IMG/VR virus record: IMGVR_UViG_3300020180_000042
Location: 1 to 42,259 of that record
From: a virus
DNA: 42,259 bases
Strand: one strand, 5' to 3'
Shown in pieces: positions 29,790 to 37,049 of this stretch. A program made the translations under genes and the position numbers. Numbering within the stretch: position 1 is the first letter of the stretch; the number at the start of each line of letters is the position of its first letter. The notes below the pieces were generated by a model, which saw only the letters and a program-made list of their open reading frames with translations, did no database searches and was not told where the DNA came from.

Positions 29790-30144
29790 GAGATTTGAGT
29801 AGGGCTTTTGACTTTATAAATTCCATTTTGCGATCCTTTTTATGATATGTGTGAGATAGCAATATTATGGCGTTGACCTTGGCTTGCCCTTTTCTTTTGA
29901 CTTGCCACAAGTAGTGCTCCGCCGGATAAGAGGTGAAGTATTGATGGCAACCGAAACAAAGGCTGTCACAGTTATCTGGGTAAAATCTTGTTGCCTCTTT
30001 CCCTCGCCCCTGGAAGTGACTACAATGCAAGGCTGCGGTTGGTGGGGCATACGTTTTATGACATTTCTGGCATTGCCACTTATCCCTAGTTCTTATGTAT
30101 AGGCTGAAGGCTTTGTCGGCCTTATCTATCTTAATCGTGCTCAT
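29770..30144 (-). CDS. NinG/Rap-like HNH endonuclease
   Basis: A 124-residue protein. It begins KADKAFSLYIRTRDKWQCQKCHK and continues LHCSHFQGRGKEATRFYPDN and CFGCHQY, so C25/C28 and C63/C66 bind zinc around an HNH-like core (His40/His43). This order matches lambda NinG (Rap) recombination endonucleases. It heads the recombination cluster. TATAAT sits only 7-8 nt before the ATG, so the message may be almost leaderless, unless it is read from further upstream. Confidence 0.82.
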   Translation of the reverse strand: MSTIKIDKADKAFSLYIRTRDKWQCQKCHKTYAPPTAALHCSHFQGRGKEATRFYPDNCDSLCFGCHQYFTSYPAEHYLWQVKRKGQAKVNAIILLSHTYHKKDRKMEFIKSKALLKSLEQDTA

Positions 30145-30179
30145 ACTTTTATTATAACCCTCCGGAGGGGCTATTTAGT

Positions 30180-30208
30180 TTTACTCATTTTAATAAGTGG
30201 AGTATAAT
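30180..30208 (+). promoter_or_regulatory. Plus-strand promoter for the candidate RNA
   Basis: TTTACT, 17-nt spacer, TATAAT (30203-30208). The -35 box is weak; the -10 box is perfect. It faces away from the HNH gene. Confidence 0.55.
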
Positions 30209-30214
30209 TCCAAT

Positions 30215-30545
30215 TAACTTCTAATTTATAAGTTTTACCAGGAGCATCACTTAGTAGATGTTACAGGGGTATCAAAAGAGCCTGTAAGGATTACTAGCCC
30301 GACAACTTAATACGGATACCTCAGTCTGAAGCAAATCATAGTTAGTACTAGAAAGATAACTACCAGTATAGTAAAAGAAAGCTAACTGCTTAGACAAGGA
30401 AACGGCTTAAGAGGAGGGGAAGCAGACAAATAGAACAAAAGTGCATACGCAGCCCGAAGGGCTAGACATGTTAAAAAAACTATGATAATATAAATATATA
30501 AACTAATAAGAACAGCCTTCTCCTGGGGGCTGTTTTCTTTTATAT
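30215..30545 (+). ncRNA. Candidate structured non-coding RNA of about 330 nt
   Basis: No long frame is present. Pairings by eye: TTACAGG (30261-30267) with CCTGTAA (30281-30287); its loop GGTATC (30268-30273) with GATACC (30315-30320), a pseudoknot; GTCT-g-AAGC (30324-30332) with GCTTAGAC (30388-30395), one bulge; TAGTTA (30339-30344) with TAACTA (30357-30362); loop TACTA (30346-30350) with TAGTA (30369-30373), a second possible pseudoknot; AGCCC-gaa-GGGCT (30451-30463). CTGCTT/AAGCAG (30386-30391 with 30420-30425) competes with the bulged stem. An A/T-rich linker leads to an intrinsic terminator (30511-30540). No match to tRNA, tmRNA, RNase P, hammerhead or group I/II cores was recognised. 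Confidence 0.5.
30511..30542 (+). terminator. Intrinsic terminator of the candidate RNA
   Basis: AACAGCC (30511-30517) pairs with GGCTGTT (30528-30534), followed by TTCTTTTAT. Confidence 0.8.
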
Positions 30546-30706
30546 ACAAAATAATCTTCGAAGATTTTACGTTTTCAAGCGATTAGAAACCCTGCTGGGT
30601 ATTTTATTACCCTCATAAAGGCAAAGGGCACATTATGAATAATATAAGCGTCGAAGACAAAGCCACCCTTTATAAGGAGTGAAGTAGAAAAAATGCCATT
30701 ACAGGG

Positions 30707-30735
30707 TTGACATATGCCTTACCCTCAAGTAAGAT
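30707..30735 (+). promoter_or_regulatory. Second plus-strand promoter
   Basis: TTGACA (30707-30712), 17-nt spacer, TAAGAT (30730-30735). The start would be near 30742, only about 12 nt before the terminator hairpin at 30754. Confidence 0.6.
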
Positions 30736-30753
30736 AAACGTATATAGATTTTG

Positions 30754-30780
30754 ACAGCCCCTTGTGGGCTGTTTTGCATT
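30754..30780 (+). terminator. Intrinsic terminator
   Basis: ACAGCCC (30754-30760) pairs with GGGCTGT (30766-30772), followed by TTTGCATTT. With the promoter just upstream it would give an RNA of about 35 nt. Confidence 0.75.
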
Positions 30781-30861
30781 TAGGTGGGTTATCAGCGCGG
30801 AGTTATATTTAGCTCGGCATTTTTTGATGATGAACCGATAGACGAAGACTTCTTAGATAAA

Positions 30862-30894
30862 AGGTAAAACCCCCGATTACTCAGGGGCTTGTAC
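30862..30894 (-). terminator. Intrinsic terminator after the tiny-gene cluster
   Basis: On the minus strand GCCCCTGAGTAATCGGGGG forms a short stem, followed by TTTTACCTTTT. It lies 2 bp past the stop of the 57-residue gene. Confidence 0.75.
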
Positions 30895-30895
30895 C

Positions 30896-31069
30896 TTATA
30901 GGGGCAACTGTCCGATTGCTCGGATCTTACAGTCGAGGGTGAACCTCTCATGCTCCAGCTCAACGATACGGTCACTGACCGTCTTGTGCTGTTGCCTGAG
31001 GATTTGAAGCTCAACTTCCATACCGTGTAATTCACGCACCAGGAGTTCCACTGGGATCTCGGACTCCAC
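30896..31069 (-). CDS. Small coiled-coil protein
   Basis: 57 residues from a GTG at 31069 with GGAGGAGG just upstream: VESEIPVELLVREL, then MEVELQILRQQHKTVSDRIV and ELEHERFTLDCKI. Heptad spacing of Leu/Ile/Val is clear. It overlaps the 78-residue gene by 38 bp. The reading in another frame at 30877-31071 lacks such a pattern. Function unknown. Confidence 0.65.
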   Translation of the reverse strand: MESEIPVELLVRELHGMEVELQILRQQHKTVSDRIVELEHERFTLDCKIRAIGQLPL

Positions 31070-31268
31070 AACGCACCTCCTCCTTTTCTAGTTGCTGAAC
31101 TAGCTTTGACCTTTCACGCTGGATTCGGTTGATCTTCTGACCGATTTGAGCGTTGTAGCGGTATAGCTTCGCAAGGCTCTTGTCGATCCTCGCCAGGCGT
31201 TCTCGCATCTTGTAGACATCTTGGAATGGCAACGATCTCTCCCATTGTGTTTGACCAGAGAATCCCAT
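31032..31268 (-). CDS. Small basic coiled-coil protein
   Basis: 78 residues: MRERLARIDKSLAKLYRYN and QIGQKINRIQRERSKLVQQLE, with Lys/Arg-rich heptads. The first ATG is at 31268; the internal Met codon at 31208 is also possible, as no strong ribosome site is seen. Overlaps both neighbours in other frames. Function unknown. Confidence 0.55.
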   Translation of the reverse strand: MGFSGQTQWERSLPFQDVYKMRERLARIDKSLAKLYRYNAQIGQKINRIQRERSKLVQQLEKEEVRCGVRDPSGTPGA

Positions 31269-31386
31269 TGGTGTACCACCACGAGTCCGTAACTGAGCAG
31301 TGATGACAGTATAGCCAATAAAACATCGAGACGATTATCTGATCCGTGCGGTGGCATATCGGGCACTCAACCTTTCTTTTTCGCAT
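31114..31386 (-). CDS. Small zinc-ribbon-like protein
   Basis: Up to 90 residues: CPICHR near the start and CHHC about 18 residues later suggest a zinc ribbon, followed by WWYTN. The second half overlaps the coiled-coil gene in another frame and looks less protein-like, so the real product may depend mainly on its first 50 residues. Confidence 0.5.
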   Translation of the reverse strand: MRKRKVECPICHRTDQIIVSMFYWLYCHHCSVTDSWWYTNGILWSNTMGEIVAIPRCLQDARTPGEDRQEPCEAIPLQRSNRSEDQPNPA

Positions 31387-31456
31387 AGACGATCCTCTTT
31401 TTCCTTGATCGAGGCTTCTTGGTAGGTGGCGGTGTAGATTTCTGGACTGTAGCCAT
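31367..31456 (-). CDS. Tiny basic peptide
   Basis: 29 residues: MATVQKSTPPPTKKPRSRKK and RIVYAKKKG. A GGGGGG run stands 2-3 nt before the ATG at 31456, and it overlaps the next gene by 20 bp. TATAAT (31484-31489) lies upstream without a -35 box. Very basic, so nucleic-acid contact is possible. Confidence 0.5.
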   Translation of the reverse strand: MATVQKSTPPPTKKPRSRKKRIVYAKKKG

Positions 31457-31529
31457 ATCCCCCCTATAAAGGTACTAACTATAATTATACTCCTTCTATT
31501 TTTTAGTAGCGTGGGATATTAGCATATAG

Positions 31530-31568
31530 AATAAAACCAAAAGCCCCACCTCAATATATAGGTGGGAC
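31530..31568 (-). terminator. Intrinsic terminator at the end of the late operon
   Basis: Minus strand CCCACCT-(ATATATTG)-AGGTGGG, followed by GCTTTTGGTTTTATT. It lies 26 bp past the holin stop and closes the late transcript. Confidence 0.88.
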
Positions 31569-31593
31569 ATATTTGGTGGATCGATACCTAGAA

Positions 31594-31833
31594 TTACTTG
31601 CCCGGTTCAGTAAATATTTGCTTTACACCTACGGCTGCGGTATTAAGACCTGCTACCACACTAGCTATTACTAAGGCTGTGAGGGCTTTCTTGTCAAAAG
31701 ATGCACCGTTGTTTAGAAAGTTGGTTAAGCCTAGTGCTAGACCACCCACAAAGCCTGATATGAACGAATAAGCTAAGGCTCTAGTTACCTTTTTCCATTG
31801 GGCTGTGTCTAATGGGGTTGGTTCTAGTTGCAT
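31594..31833 (-). CDS. Holin
   Basis: A 79-residue protein from the ATG at 31833 (AGGAGG 6 nt upstream; a longer reading from 31860 would run across that site). Two membrane helices, SFISGFVGGLALGLTNFL and ALTALVIASVVAGLNTAAVGV, are joined by a short polar turn, and the N terminus has QLEPTPLDTAQWKKVTRAL. Size and layout fit two-helix holins of the r1t type. It follows the endolysin gene by 10 bp, so the two form a lysis pair: the holin opens the membrane for the amidase. Confidence 0.85.
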   Translation of the reverse strand: MQLEPTPLDTAQWKKVTRALAYSFISGFVGGLALGLTNFLNNGASFDKKALTALVIASVVAGLNTAAVGVKQIFTEPGK

Positions 31834-31843
31834 ACCATTCCTC

Positions 31844-32578
31844 CTATTTAAAAATACCACTAACTTTAGCCCATATTTGTTTTACGATGTTATTTGTTTC
31901 AGCTACTTGGTTAGCTGTTTCACTACTCACACCGCCACCCTGCTTCTCTAGCTCGGTAATACGTTTATTCAACACCTTAACCTGGTCGGATAGTTGTTTA
32001 CGCTGGGCGGTAATCTCGCCAGTAGCATCATTTATCCACTGGTAAGCACCTCGTTGTCCTAGTTGAGCACCTGGCTCTGGTTCTCTACCTAATATGTTTA
32101 CATATAAAGCCCGTTCTTGTTCTGGTGTCATATTCTCGTTCCCTTTCAATTTATTAGTTACCATATTATTCAGCTTATTCAGGTCTAAAGTACCTGGACA
32201 GGCTGTCGCTATAAAATCTCGATGCGGCCGGAGTGGAAACTGTCTACCGTATCTTCGGCAAATATCTGCTATTAAGTTGGCTGAGGTTTCGTAAGTGGCT
32301 TCGCTAATTGGAATACTCGGACCACCACGATGCTCAATGCCAATACTCTTTTGGTTGATATCGAAGTTGCCAGCGTGCCAAGCGGTATTACCTTCTTGCA
32401 CATATTGATGCACCACTCCATTACCTACCGCATAATGGGCTGATGTCTGGCTAGTAGCTTTAGTAAAAACTGCATCAGCAGCAGCTACTTCGCCAACTAT
32501 CCAATGGCATACTATCATTTCAATACCCTTACCACCTCGCCCTATACTATAATTTGGTGAGCCAATCCATTCTGCCAT
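31844..32578 (-). CDS. Endolysin, N-acetylmuramoyl-L-alanine amidase (Amidase_2/PGRP type)
   Basis: A 244-residue protein. Zinc ligands fit His25 (IVCHWIV), His118 (HRDFIATACPG) and Cys126, with HYAVG, AWHAGN and SIGIEHRG between, the usual order of type-2 amidases. It cuts the bond between muramic acid and L-Ala in peptidoglycan. The C-terminal part (about 150-244) has a linker region with TPEQERALYVNILGREPEPGA and a coiled coil QRKQLSDQVKVLNKRITELE, perhaps for binding the wall or for oligomerising. AAGGAGG stands 4 nt before the ATG at 32578, overlapping the previous stop. Confidence 0.92.
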   Translation of the reverse strand: MAEWIGSPNYSIGRGGKGIEMIVCHWIVGEVAAADAVFTKATSQTSAHYAVGNGVVHQYVQEGNTAWHAGNFDINQKSIGIEHRGGPSIPISEATYETSANLIADICRRYGRQFPLRPHRDFIATACPGTLDLNKLNNMVTNKLKGNENMTPEQERALYVNILGREPEPGAQLGQRGAYQWINDATGEITAQRKQLSDQVKVLNKRITELEKQGGGVSSETANQVAETNNIVKQIWAKVSGIFK

Positions 32579-32928
32579 CATACCTCCTTAGTTTTAACTA
32601 ATTGCCCAGAACCGTGAGATTCTTGAGAACGTATAACTGCTGACTCTTCAAGGGTCTTAAGTATGTTTTTGTTAGTTGCTTCAATATTCTTTAATGACTT
32701 AGCAGTTTCTGCTAGTGGTATAGAACGAACCAAGTTTAGTTCAGCTTGTACCACAGCAATATCCTTGCCGTGCTGTACACCCAGTGCTGTGCAAGCCTTG
32801 TTATCGTCTTCTAACTGTTTAATGCGTTCCTTGTAAGCCCTAATAACATTCCATAAAGTACCCGAAACCACCAGCGACCCTACGCCAATAATTAGCACTG
32901 CCCAGCTACCTGTTTGCGATATGTCCAT
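32578..32928 (-). CDS. Lysis-cassette membrane protein with coiled coil
   Basis: A 116-residue protein with one N-terminal membrane helix (WAVLIIGVGSLVVSGTLW, about 8-25), then a long charged coil (ERIKQLEDDNKACTALGVQH and beyond). This N-in or N-out anchor plus coil suggests an accessory holin, a spanin-like part or an anti-holin. It overlaps the amidase start, so it belongs to the same unit. An 11-codon frame at 32934-32969 directly upstream (TAATG overlap) may couple its translation. Confidence 0.75.
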   Translation of the reverse strand: MDISQTGSWAVLIIGVGSLVVSGTLWNVIRAYKERIKQLEDDNKACTALGVQHGKDIAVVQAELNLVRSIPLAETAKSLKNIEATNKNILKTLEESAVIRSQESHGSGQLVKTKEV

Positions 32929-32975
32929 TACGCTTTTACCCTCGAGAAGTCTTTAGTAGTCATTACAATTACCTA

Positions 32976-33818
32976 TTAAGCAGTTCGTTTCCACATATAC
33001 ACAACAATATATGGTTGTAAGTTGTTATGAGCGCCACCGCCACCAGTAGTGTCAGTTACCGCACCACCAAATGCGCCATCATCGCCGATAGGGTTTAGCC
33101 CTGAACCAGTAAAGTTTAAATTAACTTGCTTCTTTAAGCCATGAGTATGAGCTGGCATTTCAGCGGTTAAAAGTGTATGAGTTTTTGCACCACCAGTTTC
33201 TTCGACCGTGTCAAATTCTGCTTGCCCCGAATCTAATCCGACTAGAGTTCGACCACTTGCAAAAGCAGTCCATGTTCCAAAGCTAAATAACGTGTTAGGG
33301 TTTGTGCTAACCACCGAAGTGTAGATACTCCCTATGGGGTAAACTGCGGATAGCCATGCCCCGGCGGCAATAGTAGGTGTGCCCCCGAGAGTATAAGTTC
33401 CAGTTACAGTTCCACTAAATGCTGGCGAAGCATAAGTAGCCCCCGATTTGTGTGTACCAGCCCGATCGTGCGCCACCAGTAAGCCATCGGAGAGGTCTTG
33501 TCCCCACCCTGCTGTGGGTAGCATCTCAACATAATCACCAACAGAGTTTCCGCCATCAGTACCATCAACAATCGATAGGTTGGTTATACTACTACCAGAA
33601 ACTATCCCATAACAATCTAGTTGGGTGTTGGCCACTACAGTTTTGCTCGAATTAAGTTGGTAAGTTACAAAATGCACCTTAGAGGCTGTAGGCCAGCCAG
33701 TTAAACTCTGACATGCTAGTGTCGTACCCGCCGCGCTCCGTAAGCTTGTGACTGTTGTTGTTACTGGACGAGCGGAGTTCCTTGTGTCTGTTATCTTATC
33801 ATTTACACTTGCTGGCAT
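32976..33818 (-). CDS. Tail fibre/collar protein with gp10-like C-terminal domain
   Basis: A 280-residue protein. The C-terminal part holds YPIGSIYTSVVSTNPNTLF, then FGTWTAFASGRTLVG, GGAKTHTLLTAEMPAHTHG and GGGGAHNNLQPYIVVYMWKRT. This is the conserved pattern of the phage baseplate/short-fibre C-terminal domain (T4 gp10/gp12-like collar proteins), in which the His-rich loop binds metal. The N-terminal 90 residues look like an attachment region; GDYVEMLPTAGW recurs in other tail proteins. It probably meets the host surface. Confidence 0.87.
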   Translation of the reverse strand: MPASVNDKITDTRNSARPVTTTVTSLRSAAGTTLACQSLTGWPTASKVHFVTYQLNSSKTVVANTQLDCYGIVSGSSITNLSIVDGTDGGNSVGDYVEMLPTAGWGQDLSDGLLVAHDRAGTHKSGATYASPAFSGTVTGTYTLGGTPTIAAGAWLSAVYPIGSIYTSVVSTNPNTLFSFGTWTAFASGRTLVGLDSGQAEFDTVEETGGAKTHTLLTAEMPAHTHGLKKQVNLNFTGSGLNPIGDDGAFGGAVTDTTGGGGAHNNLQPYIVVYMWKRTA

Positions 33819-33844
33819 TTATTTTCCCTTTCTTTTTATTATAC

Positions 33845-36307
33845 TCATTGTAAGTCCTTAATTCCAGTCTCGATATACTCAAATATAATATCCGAGATGG
33901 CATAATCCACCCCTGCGGTATTAGAGTTCCACCCAACAGAAGCCCACTGAATCTCCTCATCAACCTCTACAATAAGTTCTTGAGTCGATGCGCCTATAGT
34001 TTCGGGGATTATTCCAACTGTGCTCCAGCCGTTACGTCCCCAGCCAACCATCTTGGTATTTATCTCACCCCATCCTATGACTTCAGATCCATCCTCGGCA
34101 ATGAATGTAGTTGGCTCACCTAAGATTTGAACATTCTCGTCTTCAGTTCTGCCTGTAACCAACCAACTTAGATGCCCTTGAGGGTTAGCAATGACAACTA
34201 CCACCTGTAATAGTTGAACCCACATCCGCTTGTCCTCGCTAAAGTAAACTTGCCCAGTCTGTCCATTAGTTGTAAATGCCACCCCATCATCGGCGGTTTT
34301 AACTGAGTAACTTAAAGCATAGATTACGTTGTTGGATAGGATCATTTGATGGGTGTCACCAGAGTTGTCATTATAAAGCCACATATAATCAGCGGATATG
34401 TTCCAGGGCTGCATCCAAGCCCCTTTGCGCTGGAGATCAAGCACCCATATTTGATTATTTGTATTGGAGTTCACCGGGAGCGCCCAGTAGATACGCCCCT
34501 CAAACCCTAGCCCAACAGAACCGCCCATAGCATCATTATTTATGTTCTCAATGTCGGGGGTGATGGTGTTGGAGATTCGGTTAGTCGAGAGTATGTTTTG
34601 TAGTTGCGGTTTAGTCCCGGTACTCTTGAACCCGTCTCTTGAGGGGTATAGCAGCGAGTCATTATAAGACACCACCGCATCCGGGGAGTCCGTACCTTCG
34701 TTACCGCTATCTTCAGTAACACTATAAAAAGTAATTGTTGTCGAGCCTATCGTTACTGAGTCGGGTGACAACAGGAAGCGCTTACCTTGTCCATTAGTCC
34801 CCTGGCAAAGAACTGTAACTTGTGCGTTTCCCTTCCCATCCCTGAACGACTTAACTACTATTGGCAAGTCTTTTGAACCATTACCAACTACTAAGTAACC
34901 ACCACCATTAGCCGGGGAGAAGTCGAGTTCATAACTAAAGTCCCCTCCGTACCAAACTTTATAAGCGTTGTCAATATCTGCCACCAACCAGGCGCGACCG
35001 CCAATATTAGCTCCTCTTGAAACTCTTGGGCCAGCCGTAGAGTTGACTGTCGGGAATAATTGCGTCGTGTCTTGGGCAAATGTTCCATCATCTGTAAATG
35101 CTAAACCATTAACCCCCGAAGCTATAAGGTACTCAAAGCCTGATACAGTGCCACAATATACGTTATAAGAAACTGCACCTGTTACTGCTGTCCAGGCAAT
35201 GATCACGTTGTCTGTTCCACCGGCCGAAGGTGGTTTCCACAGGTCTCGCTCAGTATCTACTTCAACTGCTAGGGCCGAAGACGCAGCAGTTTGGCCAACT
35301 GTTGAGTTAGCCGTTACCCGGTAGTAGACACTATATCCAGAACCCCCAACATTGTCAGTTGTTAAGGTGGGGGCGGAGGGATCACTCAGCAAGGCGTAGG
35401 GTGTGATTGCTGAACTGGCAATGTCCAGGTAACTCAGGTTGTCAACCCCATTCATAATTACAACCTTTCCGCCTATCTGGAAGAAGTGAGCGGGGGCATC
35501 ATCATCGTAGTATTTACCAGTACAAGCAGTCCAAACAGTATCTTCACCTCGAGCAATGAATATCTGAGCATAGGCGATGCTCGGAGCCGAGGGGCTGGCT
35601 GAAGATGAGCTAGAGGGTGATATGCTGGCTGAAGGTGAAATTGATGTTGACGCTGAAGGGCTCAGTGAGCTGGAGGGACTACGCGATGCCGATGGACTAG
35701 TCGATGCGCTTGCTGAGGCTGAAGGTGAGATGCTAGATGAAACCGACACTGACGAACTAGGTGAGCGCGATGCCGACACAGATGAACTCGGGCTATATGA
35801 AGCACTAACTGAACTACTAGGGGATATTGATACAGAAACCGATGCACTCGGGGATGCGGAAGCTGACACACTTTTACTAGCGCTGGAGCTTGGTGAGCGT
35901 GACGAACTTGGTGAGCGTGATGCCGAGGGTGATAACGAAGCCGAGGGGCTTGTACTAGCGCTAGGGCTACTTGACGTTGATGAGCTTGGTGAGCGCGATG
36001 CCGAGGGTGAACGTGATACCCCATAACTTTGCATGCAAATCATCCAATTCTCTGTCGTTAAGCCAGTAACCTTTTTGAACTCAAATACTTCTCCCAGGAC
36101 TTTCCCTGCGGGTTGAGGGCCATAGCGTATAAGTGATGGGCGAGGGCGAACAGTCCCATCTTCGGTAAGGTAAACATTACCCGAAGCCTTTAACCCTCTT
36201 AGGGGAACGCGGGTATCTGATTGAGCAGTAACAACACCTTTCTCCCAATCACGAACCGAAAGGCGCTTGATTGGTGGTGTAGCTGGGGCTGTCTTAGGCT
36301 GGAACAT
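33845..36307 (-). CDS. Tail nozzle-like protein with inserted Ser/Pro tract
   Basis: An 820-residue protein. Its start has VPLRGLKASGNVYLTEDGTVRPRPSLIRYG, as in nozzle (T7 gp12-like) proteins. The body is beta-propeller-like, with repeated short strands and a fibronectin-like part (about 305-410: DPSAPTLTTDN, YYRVTANSTVGQT, ITWTAVTGAVSYNVY type). Residues 98-240 are SPSAS-type repeats placed between WMICMQSYG and YAQIFIARGEDTVW, a spot where relatives would have a short hairpin loop. The tract would then stick out from the tail. The gene follows the 236-residue adaptor-like gene by 3 bp. Confidence 0.82.
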   Translation of the reverse strand: MFQPKTAPATPPIKRLSVRDWEKGVVTAQSDTRVPLRGLKASGNVYLTEDGTVRPRPSLIRYGPQPAGKVLGEVFEFKKVTGLTTENWMICMQSYGVSRSPSASRSPSSSTSSSPSASTSPSASLSPSASRSPSSSRSPSSSASKSVSASASPSASVSVSISPSSSVSASYSPSSSVSASRSPSSSVSVSSSISPSASASASTSPSASRSPSSSLSPSASTSISPSASISPSSSSSASPSAPSIAYAQIFIARGEDTVWTACTGKYYDDDAPAHFFQIGGKVVIMNGVDNLSYLDIASSAITPYALLSDPSAPTLTTDNVGGSGYSVYYRVTANSTVGQTAASSALAVEVDTERDLWKPPSAGGTDNVIIAWTAVTGAVSYNVYCGTVSGFEYLIASGVNGLAFTDDGTFAQDTTQLFPTVNSTAGPRVSRGANIGGRAWLVADIDNAYKVWYGGDFSYELDFSPANGGGYLVVGNGSKDLPIVVKSFRDGKGNAQVTVLCQGTNGQGKRFLLSPDSVTIGSTTITFYSVTEDSGNEGTDSPDAVVSYNDSLLYPSRDGFKSTGTKPQLQNILSTNRISNTITPDIENINNDAMGGSVGLGFEGRIYWALPVNSNTNNQIWVLDLQRKGAWMQPWNISADYMWLYNDNSGDTHQMILSNNVIYALSYSVKTADDGVAFTTNGQTGQVYFSEDKRMWVQLLQVVVVIANPQGHLSWLVTGRTEDENVQILGEPTTFIAEDGSEVIGWGEINTKMVGWGRNGWSTVGIIPETIGASTQELIVEVDEEIQWASVGWNSNTAGVDYAISDIIFEYIETGIKDLQ
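35588..36016 (-). repeat. Coding Ser/Pro repeat tract inside the tail nozzle-like protein
   Basis: About 143 residues of SPSAS, SPSSS and SVSAS units, the same type as in the two other virion proteins. The units differ more in codon choice than those at 5721-5891. Confidence 0.9.
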
Positions 36308-36310
36308 CCA

Positions 36311-37021
36311 TTAACTCCAAACACTTTCTGTTCCAGTACCGGGGCTCCAGGGAGTATTAACTCTTGTTATTTGGGTGTTGTCGTTATCATCTTTCATGCG
36401 AGCCATCAGCGCATTGGCTTCATTCAATAAGTTAGGGAATTGACCCTGTCTAGTAATATCGGTTCGCACATACTCTGCCGCACTCATTGTGACTAACCAG
36501 TTAGGATCATCAACCTGAACCTCATTGTCACTAGTGCTAGTGGAGGTAATCTCATCGGTGTGAGTATAGCATGGAATAAATATTTCCCCTCCATATTCGT
36601 TGTCAGTAGATATAAATTCGTGGTTAAAAACTAATTGATCTCCCATGCGAGCACAAAAGTGTCCGCTTGGACTCTCTTTATCTACACCCCCATAGTAGTC
36701 TTTTAAACTGTCAGCTGGGACTATTGAGTAGTCAGTGTAACCTTTTTTATTAGCCCAAACAATTCTTACTACATCTCCTTCGCGATCGGACAGTTTGCGA
36801 ATAGAAGTTGTATCTATATCGAAGCTATCGGTAGCAGTTACTGTACCGATTGATAACATCGGATCGTAGAGTGAACTCCAATCAATCCCATTCTCGTTGG
36901 CCCAAGCACTTTGATAATAATTTAATAAGCCAACTATTTTGTTTATTTTAGTAGCGCTGGGGGTTGTTGTCTTCCCTGTTGCCCGAAGGTATGTTGTTGT
37001 GATTGCTGATGCTATTGTCAT
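36311..37021 (-). CDS. Head-tail adaptor-like protein
   Basis: A 236-residue protein. An N-terminal helical part (YLRATGKTTTPSATKINKIVGLLNYYQSAWANENG) is followed by a beta domain (GDQLVFNHEF, YGGEIFIPCY) and a helical end with EYVRTDITRQGQFPNLLNEANALMARMKD, as in adaptor or gatekeeper proteins of short-tailed phages (T7 gp11 position). It lies between the polyvalent protein and the nozzle-like gene. The role is inferred from position and shape. Confidence 0.72.
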   Translation of the reverse strand: MTIASAITTTYLRATGKTTTPSATKINKIVGLLNYYQSAWANENGIDWSSLYDPMLSIGTVTATDSFDIDTTSIRKLSDREGDVVRIVWANKKGYTDYSIVPADSLKDYYGGVDKESPSGHFCARMGDQLVFNHEFISTDNEYGGEIFIPCYTHTDEITSTSTSDNEVQVDDPNWLVTMSAAEYVRTDITRQGQFPNLLNEANALMARMKDDNDNTQITRVNTPWSPGTGTESVWS

Positions 37022-37049
37022 TTTGTTTTCCCTCTCTTTATTTTACCAC

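Larger units (their letters stand above)
30145..30895. other. 751-bp region without a convincing protein gene; holds plus-strand RNA units
   Basis: Bounded by the HNH gene start and the end of the 57-residue gene. Contents: a palindrome CCCTCCGGAGGG (30159-30170), a plus-strand promoter (30180-30208), a candidate structured RNA with terminator (to 30545), a 14-bp palindrome AATCTTCGAAGATT (30553-30566), a 15-codon plus-strand micro-ORF (30635-30682, AAAGGG 6 nt upstream), a second promoter (30707-30735) with terminator (30754-30778), and a minus-strand terminator (30862-30894). Confidence 0.6.

Noticed and set aside
30215-30545. Group I intron, tmRNA or tRNA
   Set aside because: A bulged stem and pseudoknots recall group I cores, but no conserved P7 sequence, no split gene and no CCA or acceptor pairing could be found; kept only as an unclassified RNA.
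30635-30710. Plus-strand micro-ORFs of 15 and 5 codons (AAAGGG and AAGGAG nearby)
   Set aside because: Too short to support as genes; the 15-codon frame could be a leader peptide but nothing else argues for it.
30791-30867. A 27-codon plus-strand frame ending FFDDEPIDEDFLDKR
   Set aside because: Protein-like composition but only a GTG start without a ribosome site, placed after a terminator; chance cannot be excluded.
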